Below, piece by piece: positions 8,758 through 16,117 of a stretch of DNA of 23,711 bases. The notes under the pieces are model-generated. The model saw only the letters and a program-made list of their open reading frames with translations, was not told the DNA's origin and did not search any database. Source of the DNA: Chloroflexota bacterium (GTDB lineage Bacteria; Chloroflexota; Anaerolineae; Aggregatilineales; Phototrophicaceae); NCBI GenBank assembly GCA_003242205.1, contig QGUR01000022.1:1-23711 (forward strand), in the 5' to 3' direction. Numbering within the stretch: the first letter of the stretch is position 1; every line of letters begins with the position of its first letter. The translations under genes were made by a program, and so were the position numbers.

Positions 8758-10572
8758 ATGACTTCCGAGTTTGTCGCGCGCCGGTCATATAACACGGATC
8801 ATCGCAGCCCGCTGCGTTTCATCCTGTCCCACGTCCGCCGGAATCCGGTGTTTGGCGTAACGATGGTCATCGGCGCGTTCAGCAACGCCGCGCTGGCATC
8901 GCTCGTGCCGTATTACGTCGGTCAGGCGTTCGATGCCGTAAACGAGTCCGCCGATCTTCAGGTCGTGACGAATATGGTGATCGCGATCGTCCTGTCGCAG
9001 TTGCTGCGCTCGTCGTTGCAGCTTATGCGAAACTTTTCGGCGGAAATCTTTGCCCAGCGCATCGAGCGCGATGTGCGCGACGAATTATATGCCAGCCTGC
9101 TCGGCAAGAGCATGACCTACCATGATTTCCAGCCCGTAGGCGAGATCATGGCGCGCGTGACCAACGACGTGCGCGAGCTGAACCTGATGATGAACCCCGG
9201 TATGAACCTGCTCATCGGTTCGGGCATGTTCCTGCTTCTGCCGGTGTTCAGTTCGCCGCTGTTGATCCATCCGGCGCTCGTGTTGACGCCTGCCATTTTC
9301 ATTATTCTGTATGTCATTGCTCAGTACCATTACATCCGGCGGCTGAACCCGGCGTCGCAGGCGGTACGCAAAACATTTGGCGATATGAACGCCGAGCTGG
9401 CCGAAACGCTCGACGGCCTGCAGGTGGTCAAAGGCTCGGCGCAGGAAGAGGCGGAGATTCGCGGTTTTAATAAGCTGGCGGATAGCGTGCGCGACGCGGT
9501 AGTTCATCAGGGGCGAATCGAGGCGCGGTATCTGCCTGTGTTGCTGCTCGGTCTGGCGAACGCCGGCGGTTTTGTCCATGCCGTGATCCTCTACCAGCAG
9601 GGCGCGATTGAAGTCGGTCAGATTGTGGCCTATACCGGCCAACTGGCCCTGTTTGGCTTCCCGGTTTTTAGCTCAATCCGTTCCTTTGCACAGTTGACGC
9701 TGGGCTATGCCAGCGCCCGCCGGATTCTTGAGGTCATCACCGCTGAAACTGACCTCGACCAGAATGTTTCGGGGTACGAAGCAGACATCAAGGGAGCGAT
9801 CACGTTCGAGAACGTGGCGTTCGGTTATGTCGAGGGCCAGCGGGTGTTACACGACGTGTCGTTCACCATCGAGCCCGGGCAGACGGTTGCGATTGTGGGA
9901 CAGACGGGTTCGGGCAAAACCAGCATCACCAAGCTTATCAACCGCATCTATGACGTTGACAGCGGTTCGGTGAAGGTGGATGGCGTCGATGTGCGCGACT
10001 GGAAGCTCGAATCGCTACGGTCGCAGATCAGCATCATCGAGCAGGATATCTTCCTGTTCAGCCGCTCGATTCGTGAGAACATTCGCTTTGGCCGGCCCGA
10101 TGCGACCGACGAGGAAGTAGAGGAAGCAGCGCGCAAGGCTCAGGCACACGACTTTATCATGTCCTTTCCCGACGGCTATGACACGGTGATCGGCCAGCGC
10201 GGCGTGACGTTGAGCGGCGGCCAGCGCCAGCGTCTGGCGATTGCGCGGGCCTTCGTCACCAATCCGCCGATATTGATTCTGGATGACAGCACCAGCGCTA
10301 TCGACAGCGCGACCGAAGACCGTATTCAGCAGGCCATCTGGGCGGCGGCCAAAGGGCGCACGACGATTCTGATCACGCACCGCCTGTCGCAGATTCGCTG
10401 GGCCGATCACATCATCGTGCTCAAACAGGGGCGCGTTGTTGCTCAGGGCCGGCACGAAGACCTGCTGGAGACATCGGAAGCCTACCGGCGTATTTTCGCG
10501 CGTTACGAGGGCGCACAGAGTACACAGGAAAGTCAGGCTGTGAAAGCGGCAACTGACACACGTGGTCATTAA
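8758..10572 (+). CDS. ABC exporter half-transporter, subunit with degenerate Walker B
   Basis: A 604-residue half-transporter with an N-terminal six-helix exporter domain (about 20-320) and a C-terminal nucleotide-binding domain. Visible motifs are Walker A GQTGSGKTS (K387), a Q-loop EQD, the signature LSGGQ (485-489), Walker B ILILDD with Asp510 where the catalytic Glu normally sits, D-loop SAID, and H-loop His541. The Glu-to-Asp change marks a degenerate ATP site. The next gene carries the matching change in its signature motif. The two should therefore form one heterodimeric exporter with one consensus and one degenerate site, as known for TM287/TM288-type and BmrCD-type transporters. The cargo (drug, lipid or lipid-linked glycan) cannot be read from sequence. 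The two genes are 12 bases apart. Confidence 0.93.
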   Translation: MTSEFVARRSYNTDHRSPLRFILSHVRRNPVFGVTMVIGAFSNAALASLVPYYVGQAFDAVNESADLQVVTNMVIAIVLSQLLRSSLQLMRNFSAEIFAQRIERDVRDELYASLLGKSMTYHDFQPVGEIMARVTNDVRELNLMMNPGMNLLIGSGMFLLLPVFSSPLLIHPALVLTPAIFIILYVIAQYHYIRRLNPASQAVRKTFGDMNAELAETLDGLQVVKGSAQEEAEIRGFNKLADSVRDAVVHQGRIEARYLPVLLLGLANAGGFVHAVILYQQGAIEVGQIVAYTGQLALFGFPVFSSIRSFAQLTLGYASARRILEVITAETDLDQNVSGYEADIKGAITFENVAFGYVEGQRVLHDVSFTIEPGQTVAIVGQTGSGKTSITKLINRIYDVDSGSVKVDGVDVRDWKLESLRSQISIIEQDIFLFSRSIRENIRFGRPDATDEEVEEAARKAQAHDFIMSFPDGYDTVIGQRGVTLSGGQRQRLAIARAFVTNPPILILDDSTSAIDSATEDRIQQAIWAAAKGRTTILITHRLSQIRWADHIIVLKQGRVVAQGRHEDLLETSEAYRRIFARYEGAQSTQESQAVKAATDTRGH

Positions 10573-10584
10573 CGAGGACAGAGC

Positions 10585-12414
10585 ATGGGCTTTTTTGGTG
10601 GCCTGAGCGCGGAAGCATACGACCGTCAATACGACGACACGGTCTTGCTGCGTCGCATTGCATCCTATTTTGCGGTTCACAAGCGCGACGTGATCGCCGT
10701 TCTGGCGTACATTGTGCTGATTTCGCTGGTGGCGTCGGGCATTCCGGTCCTGATTGCCATTGGCATCGACCTGCTTGAATCCAACGCGGAGGTCAATCAG
10801 ATTGCGTTGGTGGTCGGGGCGGTCGTGGTGGTGTCGGCGCTGGAATACGTCTTCTTCTGGCTGCGAACCCGGTTGTCGATCCGCGTCGTTGGTGACGTCA
10901 TCAGCAAGCTACGTAAGGACGCCTTTCGGGCTGCGGTTTACCGCGATCTGGCTTTTTACGACGAGACGACTTCGGGCAAGGTCGTCAGCCGTATCACCAG
11001 TGATACGCAGGAGTTCTACCAGATTTCACTGATTTCGATTGACCTGTTCAGTCAGGTGATCGAAGTGTTGGTGCTGTTTGTCGTGCTGCTCAGCCGCGAC
11101 TGGCGGCTGACTCTGGTTTTGATGCTTATGGCGCCGCTGATTGTCGGTCTGGCGCTGGTTTTTCGCCGCTTCGCGCGCGCGGCCACGCGTCAGGGCTCGC
11201 GCGCAATGGCAGCGGTCAACGACAACATTCAGGAAAGCGTGACCGGCATCAGCGTCGCCAAGAATTTCCGCCGCGAGGCGATGATCTACGACGAGTTCAC
11301 GGAAGTGAATAACCAGTCGTACCGCATCAACCTGCGGCGAGGCTTTGTGCTGGCGCTGGTATTCCCGGCGTTGAACGCGACCGCCGGGTTCATGATCGGC
11401 AGCATTCTCTACCTCGGCGCGCTGACGGTCATCAGCGGCGCGATTAATATCGGGTCATGGTTTCTATTCGTGCAGGGCGTCGATCGCTTCCTGTTCCCAT
11501 TCATCAATCTCGCGTCATTCTGGAGCCAGATTCAGCAGGGACTGAGCGCGATTGAGCGTATCTTCGCACTGATCGATGCCGAGAACACGGTCGTACAGGT
11601 GGACAACAAACCGGCGCGCAACATCAAGGGGCGGATCGAGTTCAAGGATGTCGTCTTTCGCTACAACACCGGCGAGGTCATTCTCGATCGCTTTAACCTG
11701 ACCATTCAACCGGGGGAGAACGTCGCCTTCGTGGGGCATACCGGCGCGGGCAAGAGCACGATTGCCCGGTTAATCGCGCGCTTTTATGAGTTTCAGGAAG
11801 GTGAGTTGCTGATAGATGGTCAGGACATTCGCAGCTTCGACCTGACTTCATATCGCAGCCACCTCGGTATCGTGCCACAGCAGCCCTTTCTCTTCAGCGG
11901 CACAATCATGGACAACATCCGCTATGGCCGCCCCGATGCAACCGACGAGGAAATCGAAGAGGTTGCCTACACCGTGGGCAACGGCGAGTGGCTGGAGACT
12001 ATGCCGAACGGCTTGCTCAGCGATGTCGGCGAGCGCGGTTCACGGCTGAGCATGGGCCAGCGCCAGTTGGTCAGCCTGCTGCGCGTGCTGGTACAAAAGC
12101 CGGAGATTTTCATCCTCGACGAGGCGACGGCCAGCATCGACCCGTTCACCGAGGCGCAGATTCAGGAAGCGCTCGATCTGATCCTGTCGCGCTCGACTTC
12201 AATCCTCATCGCGCATCGCCTGAGCACCGTACGCAGCGCTGATCGCATCATCGTGCTGAGCAAGGGGCGGATCATCGAAGAGGGCAACCACGAACAGTTG
12301 ATGGCGCAGGGAGGCCACTACGCGGAACTGTACAATACCTACTTCCGCCACCAGTCGCTGAGTTACGTCGAGCAATCGAAAGCGTTGTTTGCGGGCGAAG
12401 GCAGCGCCGATTAG
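10585..12414 (+). CDS. ABC exporter half-transporter, subunit with degenerate signature motif
   Basis: A 609-residue partner of the preceding half-transporter. ATG 10585 follows a good ribosome binding site (GAGGACAG) 12 bases after the upstream stop. It has a six-helix exporter domain (about 20-320), then Walker A GHTGAGKST (K390), Q-loop PQQPFLF, signature LSMGQ (488-492) instead of LSGGQ, Walker B FILDEA with the canonical Glu513, D-loop ASID and H-loop His544. In a head-to-tail dimer its intact Walker motifs face the intact LSGGQ of the partner (consensus site), while LSMGQ faces the partner's Asp510 (degenerate site). It should act in the cytoplasmic membrane, exporting an unidentified substrate from the cytosolic side. 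No accessory subunit is encoded nearby. Confidence 0.93.
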   Translation: MGFFGGLSAEAYDRQYDDTVLLRRIASYFAVHKRDVIAVLAYIVLISLVASGIPVLIAIGIDLLESNAEVNQIALVVGAVVVVSALEYVFFWLRTRLSIRVVGDVISKLRKDAFRAAVYRDLAFYDETTSGKVVSRITSDTQEFYQISLISIDLFSQVIEVLVLFVVLLSRDWRLTLVLMLMAPLIVGLALVFRRFARAATRQGSRAMAAVNDNIQESVTGISVAKNFRREAMIYDEFTEVNNQSYRINLRRGFVLALVFPALNATAGFMIGSILYLGALTVISGAINIGSWFLFVQGVDRFLFPFINLASFWSQIQQGLSAIERIFALIDAENTVVQVDNKPARNIKGRIEFKDVVFRYNTGEVILDRFNLTIQPGENVAFVGHTGAGKSTIARLIARFYEFQEGELLIDGQDIRSFDLTSYRSHLGIVPQQPFLFSGTIMDNIRYGRPDATDEEIEEVAYTVGNGEWLETMPNGLLSDVGERGSRLSMGQRQLVSLLRVLVQKPEIFILDEATASIDPFTEAQIQEALDLILSRSTSILIAHRLSTVRSADRIIVLSKGRIIEEGNHEQLMAQGGHYAELYNTYFRHQSLSYVEQSKALFAGEGSAD

Positions 12415-12426
12415 GCCCTCATATCT

Positions 12427-12463
12427 GCCTCACGCATCATGCGGGGCTGCTCATGCGTGCGGC
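12427..12463 (+). terminator. Hairpin after the ABC exporter operon
   Basis: An 11-base arm at 12427-12437 (containing CACGCAT) pairs with 12453-12463 (containing ATGCGTG) with one mismatch, around a 15-base loop. It begins 13 bases after the exporter stop codon. No T run follows, so intrinsic termination is uncertain; it may instead protect the 3' end of the transcript. Confidence 0.4.
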
Positions 12464-12516
12464 AGAAGCCGTGCCACTTTCGTAGCTGCAGAGCGTCACG
12501 CCCATACAACATAAAC

Positions 12517-12549
12517 GGCGCTGCTCATCGGTTCAACGATGACAGCGCC
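12517..12549. terminator. Strong hairpin at the 3' end of the fur-feoB-feoA operon
   Basis: GGCGCTG (12517-12523) pairs with CAGCGCC (12543-12549) and CATCG (12526-12530) pairs with CGATG (12537-12541). The loop is GTTCAA, with a small internal bulge (CT against A). Read on the minus strand, it lies about 30 bases after the feoA stop and is followed by a T-rich stretch beginning GTTTATGTTG. It therefore fits best as the operon terminator. Together with the hairpin at 12427 it fills the 163-base gap between two convergent operons. Confidence 0.55.
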
Positions 12550-12577
12550 GCGCTGGTCTAAGGAAGCTTGCGGAGCG

Positions 12578-13021
12578 TTATGCCGGCACTTCCATCACGA
12601 TGGCTTTCGCAATGTCGTCTTCGAGCGAGAGTTCGGTATAGCCGGCGCGCACGACGATGGCGGGCCTGCGCTGCACCAGCGTCAGGTCGCAGCCGGGCAT
12701 GATGCCCATGATCAGCAGGCGTTCAGCCACTGCCTCGTTGTCTGTATCTACGGAGATAACCCTGCCGGTCTTGCCCGTTGCCAGATCACGCAGGCAGCAG
12801 CGGTGGCCACGCGTCTCCGGGGCAGGCGCATGGTTGATTCCGAACACGCGCCTGAGCGACCGGGCAAGCCTTGATTTGGAGGTATCTGGCGTCTGGTAGC
12901 CACAGCCGGGGCAGCAGACTACCGTGCAGTGCCGGGCCAGCGGACACGCCGCGTGGCATGAGACAGCGTTCTCGTCGTATTCAAGCCCACAGAGCGAACA
13001 CTTCATCACGACTTTATCCAT
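12578..13021 (-). CDS. feoA: FeoA-domain protein with N-terminal Cys-rich metal-binding segment
   Basis: A 147-residue protein. The C-terminal half (about 70-147) is a FeoA/SH3-like domain of the ferrous iron transport system: GKTGRVISVD, AERLLIMGIMPG, VVRAGYTELSLEDDIAKAI. FeoA proteins are small cytosolic partners thought to modulate FeoB. The N-terminal 42 residues carry eight cysteines (C8, C11, C22, C26, C32, C36, C37, C40) in CxxCG...CxxxCPL...C...CCPxCGY. This looks like a zinc-ribbon-like or Fe-S binding segment. Plain FeoA is about 75-85 residues, so this is a fusion; its role (metal sensing or Fe-S cofactor) is inference. The ATG follows the feoB stop directly (TAGATG), so translation is probably coupled. 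A second Met at residue 6 (MKCSLCG) is a possible alternative start. Confidence 0.85.
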   Translation of the reverse strand: MDKVVMKCSLCGLEYDENAVSCHAACPLARHCTVVCCPGCGYQTPDTSKSRLARSLRRVFGINHAPAPETRGHRCCLRDLATGKTGRVISVDTDNEAVAERLLIMGIMPGCDLTLVQRRPAIVVRAGYTELSLEDDIAKAIVMEVPA

Positions 13022-14980
13022 CTAGAAGGCTACGCCGAAAGCGCGCAGCAGGGCATTCACCAACCCGCCAACGGCAAAGGCCAGCGGAAAGACAATTCCG
13101 GCGACATTGACGGCAACGCGCACGCCAAACTCCTTCACGATCAGGAGCAGGTTGGCGATACAGGGCATGAACAGCGTGATCACGATCAGGCTCACCAACA
13201 CTTGCTGGGCGGTCAGTTCCCCGGCCAGCGACATGGCGAACAGGCCTGCCGCGCCGTAATCGCGCCGCAGGAAGCCGATCAGGAACGCGCCGGTAGCAGC
13301 GGCGGGAAGCCCAAGCAGGCCGACGACGATGGGAGAGGCAACCTGTTCCGCCAGCACCAGCGCGCCTGTCCTGTCGAGCGCGAACAGCAGCAGCGTCCCG
13401 ATGGCAAACAGCGGCAGCACTTCCTTCAGATACCATTCGACTCGCGCTGCTGTCTTGATAAGGATGTTGCTGATGCGCGGCAGGCGCATTGGCGGCAACT
13501 CCAGAATGAACGGGCTGCGGTCTCCCGGCAAAAGACGCGCGGCGATCAGGCCGACCGCCAGCATGGTGGCGACGATTACACCTGCCCAGATGACCGCCCC
13601 GGCAGGGCCAACCGCGCTCATCATGCCGAGGATGACGCCAAGCTGGGCCGAACAGGGCACGCCGAGCGCCAGCAGCAGTGTCGTGAGTAAACGTTCCTTG
13701 CGCGTCTCCAGCATCCGCGTCGAGAGCGTTGCCATGGTATCGCAGCCGAGGCCGAGCACCATTGGCAGCACGGCCTTGCCGTTCAGACCCATGACCATAA
13801 ACGCGCGATTGAGCATGACTGCCAGACGGGGCAGGTAGCCGCTGTCTTCCAGTATCGAAAAGGCGATGAAAAACAGGCTGACAATCGGCAGTACAAGCGC
13901 GAGGCCGTAGGTCAGTGCCATTGTGATAAGCCCGTAATCGCCCACCAGCAGATCGTGGATGAAGGGAATGGGCAGCGCGGCATCGACAATACGTGTCGCC
14001 AGCGGGTTGATCCATTCGCCAAACACCGTGCCTTCCATGAAGTCGACCAGTGTGCCCGCGCCGAACTCGCCGACGAGTTTGTAGACGGCGAACAGCACGG
14101 CGATCAGGATGGGCCAGCCCCACACTGGATGTACTGCCCAACGCGATAGGTTCCACGCGATACCTTCACGTTGATGGCGGTGGATGGTCATGACTTCGTC
14201 AGCCAGACGCCACGCCGCGCTGATCTGCTGTTCGATCAGCAGGGACTTCACAGGGCGCATGGTGCGGGTGGCGATTTCCGCCTGAATATCGCTCAGCGCG
14301 CCGTTGAGGCTAAAACGCTGCGCCAATTCTGTATCGCCGGCTAGCAGGCGCATGGCAGTTGCTCGCCGCGCCGGAAGGTCGTCGGGAAGCAGCATTTCGA
14401 CGCGGTCAATCGCGCTTTCAAGCTCCGGCGTGTAACTATCCAGCCGTTTCAGTGGGCGGGCATGTTGGAGGCTTTGGAGCAGCCTGTCCAGCCCTTCGCC
14501 GCGCGTGGCCACCATCGGCACGACTTCAATCCAAACCAGCGGGGAGAGGCGCTCTGAATCGAGACGAATGCCGTGTGCGGCAGCTTCGTCCACCATATTG
14601 ATCGCGAGCACAACCGGCAGTTTGAGTTCTGCAAGTTGCGAGGTGAGCAGCAGGGCACGACGCAGGTTTTTGGCGTCCGCTACCTGTACGACCGCGCGCA
14701 GATTGCGCTCGCCGCTGAGCAGGATGTCGCGCGTCACGCGTTCGTCGTCGCTGTTGCCGTAGAGCGTGTTTGTGCCCGGCGTATCGACGATGACGCTGCC
14801 GTCGGGTAGCCGCCCTTCGGCCAGTTCAACCGTTGTTCCGGGGTAATTGGAGACGGTGACGTAGCGCCCGGTCAGCGCGCCAAAAATCACGGATTTGCCT
14901 ACGTTCGGGTTGCCCACCAGAACGATCACGCCGTTGTCATCGTCGTGGCAGGTTTCGCCGTTTCCGGCACAATGGCTCAC
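13022..14980 (-). CDS. feoB: Ferrous iron transport protein B
   Basis: A 652-residue Fe(II) transporter of the cytoplasmic membrane. An N-terminal G domain (G1 GNPNVGKS 23-30, switch NYPGTT 45-50, G3 DTPG 66-69, G4 NMVD 128-131) is followed by a helical spacer and a polytopic domain of two gate repeats. The first gate contains GLGCDTMATLSTRMLETRKE and GVPCSAQLG; the second contains TLFMPCIANL. At 652 residues it is in the shorter class of FeoB and lacks the longer C-terminal tail of enterobacterial proteins. The first 15 residues are rich in possible metal ligands (SHCAGNGETCHDDD) before the G domain starts. The start is GTG 14980, whose GTGA overlaps the fur stop by 4 bases, indicating translational coupling. 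feoA follows rather than precedes it, the reverse of the common order. Confidence 0.95.
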   Translation of the reverse strand: MSHCAGNGETCHDDDNGVIVLVGNPNVGKSVIFGALTGRYVTVSNYPGTTVELAEGRLPDGSVIVDTPGTNTLYGNSDDERVTRDILLSGERNLRAVVQVADAKNLRRALLLTSQLAELKLPVVLAINMVDEAAAHGIRLDSERLSPLVWIEVVPMVATRGEGLDRLLQSLQHARPLKRLDSYTPELESAIDRVEMLLPDDLPARRATAMRLLAGDTELAQRFSLNGALSDIQAEIATRTMRPVKSLLIEQQISAAWRLADEVMTIHRHQREGIAWNLSRWAVHPVWGWPILIAVLFAVYKLVGEFGAGTLVDFMEGTVFGEWINPLATRIVDAALPIPFIHDLLVGDYGLITMALTYGLALVLPIVSLFFIAFSILEDSGYLPRLAVMLNRAFMVMGLNGKAVLPMVLGLGCDTMATLSTRMLETRKERLLTTLLLALGVPCSAQLGVILGMMSAVGPAGAVIWAGVIVATMLAVGLIAARLLPGDRSPFILELPPMRLPRISNILIKTAARVEWYLKEVLPLFAIGTLLLFALDRTGALVLAEQVASPIVVGLLGLPAAATGAFLIGFLRRDYGAAGLFAMSLAGELTAQQVLVSLIVITLFMPCIANLLLIVKEFGVRVAVNVAGIVFPLAFAVGGLVNALLRAFGVAF

Positions 14981-15426
14981 TGCGCCCTACCTTTCGTCAG
15001 GCAATCGTGGCAATAACCTTCCAGACAGGCGCAGATTTGCGTGATTTCACCGAGCTGCGGGTGCTCGTCTACGTAGGCGCGGAGGGCCGCAATGGCTTCG
15101 GGGCAGTCGATTTCGCAGATCCGGCCACAGCCCCGGCAGCGGAAATGAAAACGCTCTGCTTCTCCGGCCTTCTGGAAATAGGCTCGCTCATGGTCGACGG
15201 ATACGTGCACCTGCTTGAGCTGCCCGCTTTCGAGCAGTGCATTGAGCGTGCGATAGACAGTCGTCAGGCTGATGCGCGGGTTCAGCGCGCGGGCGCGGTT
15301 GTAGATGCTCTCCGCTGTCAGGTGTCCGTGATGGGCGTTGATGACGTCGAGGACGGCGCGTCGTTGTTCGGTCAACCGCCACCCGCTTGCCTGCGCCTTT
15401 TGTTTCATGTCCGCAGTGTCAGACAT
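14977..15426 (-). CDS. fur: Fur-family ferric uptake regulator
   Basis: A 149-residue metal-responsive repressor. The winged helix includes RLTEQRRAVLDVI, HLTAESIY and the recognition region ISLTTVYRTLNALLESG (52-68). The dimerisation half has the structural zinc ligands CxxC (C97, C100) and CxxC (C139, C142), plus a HFRCRGCG start typical of Fur. Family knowledge predicts that it binds DNA with Fe(II), or Zn(II)/Mn(II) in subfamilies, and represses uptake genes. Its position as the first gene of an operon with feoB and feoA supports an iron-sensing Fur. ATG 15426 was chosen over the longer frame because GGAGG lies 7 bases upstream. The palindrome at 15455-15477 suggests autoregulation of the whole operon. 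Confidence 0.93.
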   Translation of the reverse strand: MSDTADMKQKAQASGWRLTEQRRAVLDVINAHHGHLTAESIYNRARALNPRISLTTVYRTLNALLESGQLKQVHVSVDHERAYFQKAGEAERFHFRCRGCGRICEIDCPEAIAALRAYVDEHPQLGEITQICACLEGYCHDCLTKGRAQ

Positions 15427-15454
15427 GTCGCGCCCTCCGGTGGAGCTGCGCCAG

Positions 15455-15482
15455 TTGCAAATGATTTTCAGTTGCAATTATC
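15455..15482 (-). promoter_or_regulatory. Fur-type operator and promoter region of fur-feoB-feoA
   Basis: A 23-base imperfect palindrome at 15455-15477: outer arms TTGCAA and TTGCAA, inner TGA and TCA, centre TTT. Only two symmetric pairs (one flank, one centre) fail to match. The AT-rich TGA...TCA core resembles Fur-family boxes of the 7-1-7 type. On the minus strand GATAAT (15482-15477) abuts it and could be the -10 element, though no good -35 is seen. The site ends 29 bases upstream of the fur start codon, a suitable place for repression. Confidence 0.6.
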
Positions 15483-15559
15483 GGTGCTGCGGGCGAACAA
15501 CTGCAGTGACAGACGCGAGGGATCGACTATGACATTAGGCGCAAGTTAGGCAACGAAAT

Positions 15560-15582
15560 GGGGCATGGCTGGCCCATGCCCC
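15560..15582. terminator. Perfect 9-bp stem hairpin downstream of the FKBP gene
   Basis: GGGGCATGG (15560-15568) and CCATGCCCC (15574-15582) pair perfectly around a CTGGC loop. On the minus strand it lies 50 bases after the FKBP stop and is followed by ATTTCGTTG; on the plus strand TCTTTGTTC follows. It is a good intrinsic terminator candidate for the FKBP gene, insulating it from fur. The rest of 15427-15631 holds the operator above and no gene. Confidence 0.7.
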
Positions 15583-15631
15583 TCTTTGTTCAAACCGAGC
15601 TGTTGGTGGCAGCGTTACGGAGACAGGTTAG

Positions 15632-16012
15632 CTAGTATACCCGCAGCAATTCAACTTCGAAGATCAGGGGAGCGTTAGGCGGAATGATACCGGGTACGCC
15701 CTGCGGCCCATATGCCAGTTCTGAGGGAATGGTGAATTCGTATTTGCTACCGACCGGCATAAGCTGCACACCTTCGCGCCAGCCTTCAATGACCTGATTG
15801 AGCAGGAACGAAATCGGCTCACCGCGTTGATAGGAGCTATCGAAGATTGTGCCGTCAATCAGGCGGCCTTCGTAGTGAACTTCGACCTCGCCGCCCGCCT
15901 CTGGCTTCGGGCCGTTGCCCTCGCGCAGCACTCTGTACTGCAGGCCACTTGGCGTCGTCACCACGCCTTCCTTCTTCGCGTTTTCGGCCAGATAGGCTTT
16001 TCCAGCATTCAT
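15632..16012 (-). CDS. FKBP-type peptidyl-prolyl cis-trans isomerase
   Basis: A 126-residue protein with one FKBP domain (about 20-126) that catalyses prolyl isomerisation during protein folding. Active-site residues are recognisable: Tyr47 (VHYEG), Phe57-Asp58 (IFDSS), Val74-Ile75 and Trp78 (QVIEGWREGV), Tyr101 (ELAYG) and Phe118 (LIFEVELL). The short helical N-terminus (AGKAYLAENAKKEGV, then TTPSGLQYRVL) resembles the linker of FkpA/Mip-type enzymes. No signal peptide is visible, so the protein is probably cytosolic. ATG 16012 was chosen over the longer frame because GAGGAAAA precedes it and the upstream codons do not fit the family. It is transcribed alone, between its own promoter and the hairpin at 15560-15582. 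Confidence 0.93.
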   Translation of the reverse strand: MNAGKAYLAENAKKEGVVTTPSGLQYRVLREGNGPKPEAGGEVEVHYEGRLIDGTIFDSSYQRGEPISFLLNQVIEGWREGVQLMPVGSKYEFTIPSELAYGPQGVPGIIPPNAPLIFEVELLRVY

Positions 16013-16043
16013 GCGCTTTTCCTCTGTGCTTGCGGAGCGCAAA

Positions 16044-16073
16044 AGTATACGACGAGCTTTCGAGGGCGCGCAA
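16044..16073 (-). promoter_or_regulatory. Probable promoter of the FKBP gene
   Basis: On the minus strand TTGCGC (16073-16068) and TATACT (16049-16044) are 18 bases apart. The transcription start would fall near 16037, giving a leader of about 25 bases that contains the GAGGAAAA ribosome binding site before ATG 16012. The -10 is a good match; the -35 is only half matched. Confidence 0.45.
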
Positions 16074-16103
16074 GCCTGTACAGGTTTTGGCGCGGCCATC
16101 AGG

Positions 16104-16109
16104 TACAAT
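16104..16109 (+). promoter_or_regulatory. Possible -10 element giving a near-leaderless transcript
   Basis: TACAAT lies 8 bases before the ATG at 16118, and there is no Shine-Dalgarno sequence in between (TAGAGCCGT). If used, transcription would start at or next to the start codon. No good -35 hexamer is seen at the right distance, so this is tentative. Confidence 0.3.
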
Positions 16110-16117
16110 AGAGCCGT

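Noticed and set aside
10015..10680. 221-residue minus-strand frame over the exporter junction
   Set aside because: It is antisense to conserved nucleotide-binding motifs of the first exporter gene and to the start of the second; no family resemblance.
10085..11960. Shared GRPDATDEE segment in both exporter genes as a sign of gene conversion
   Set aside because: This segment is commonly similar in this ABC family and the codons differ between the genes, so common descent is enough.
15007..15549. 180-residue plus-strand frame opposite fur
   Set aside because: The minus strand encodes a complete Fur protein with all zinc ligands, and the frame crosses its operator.
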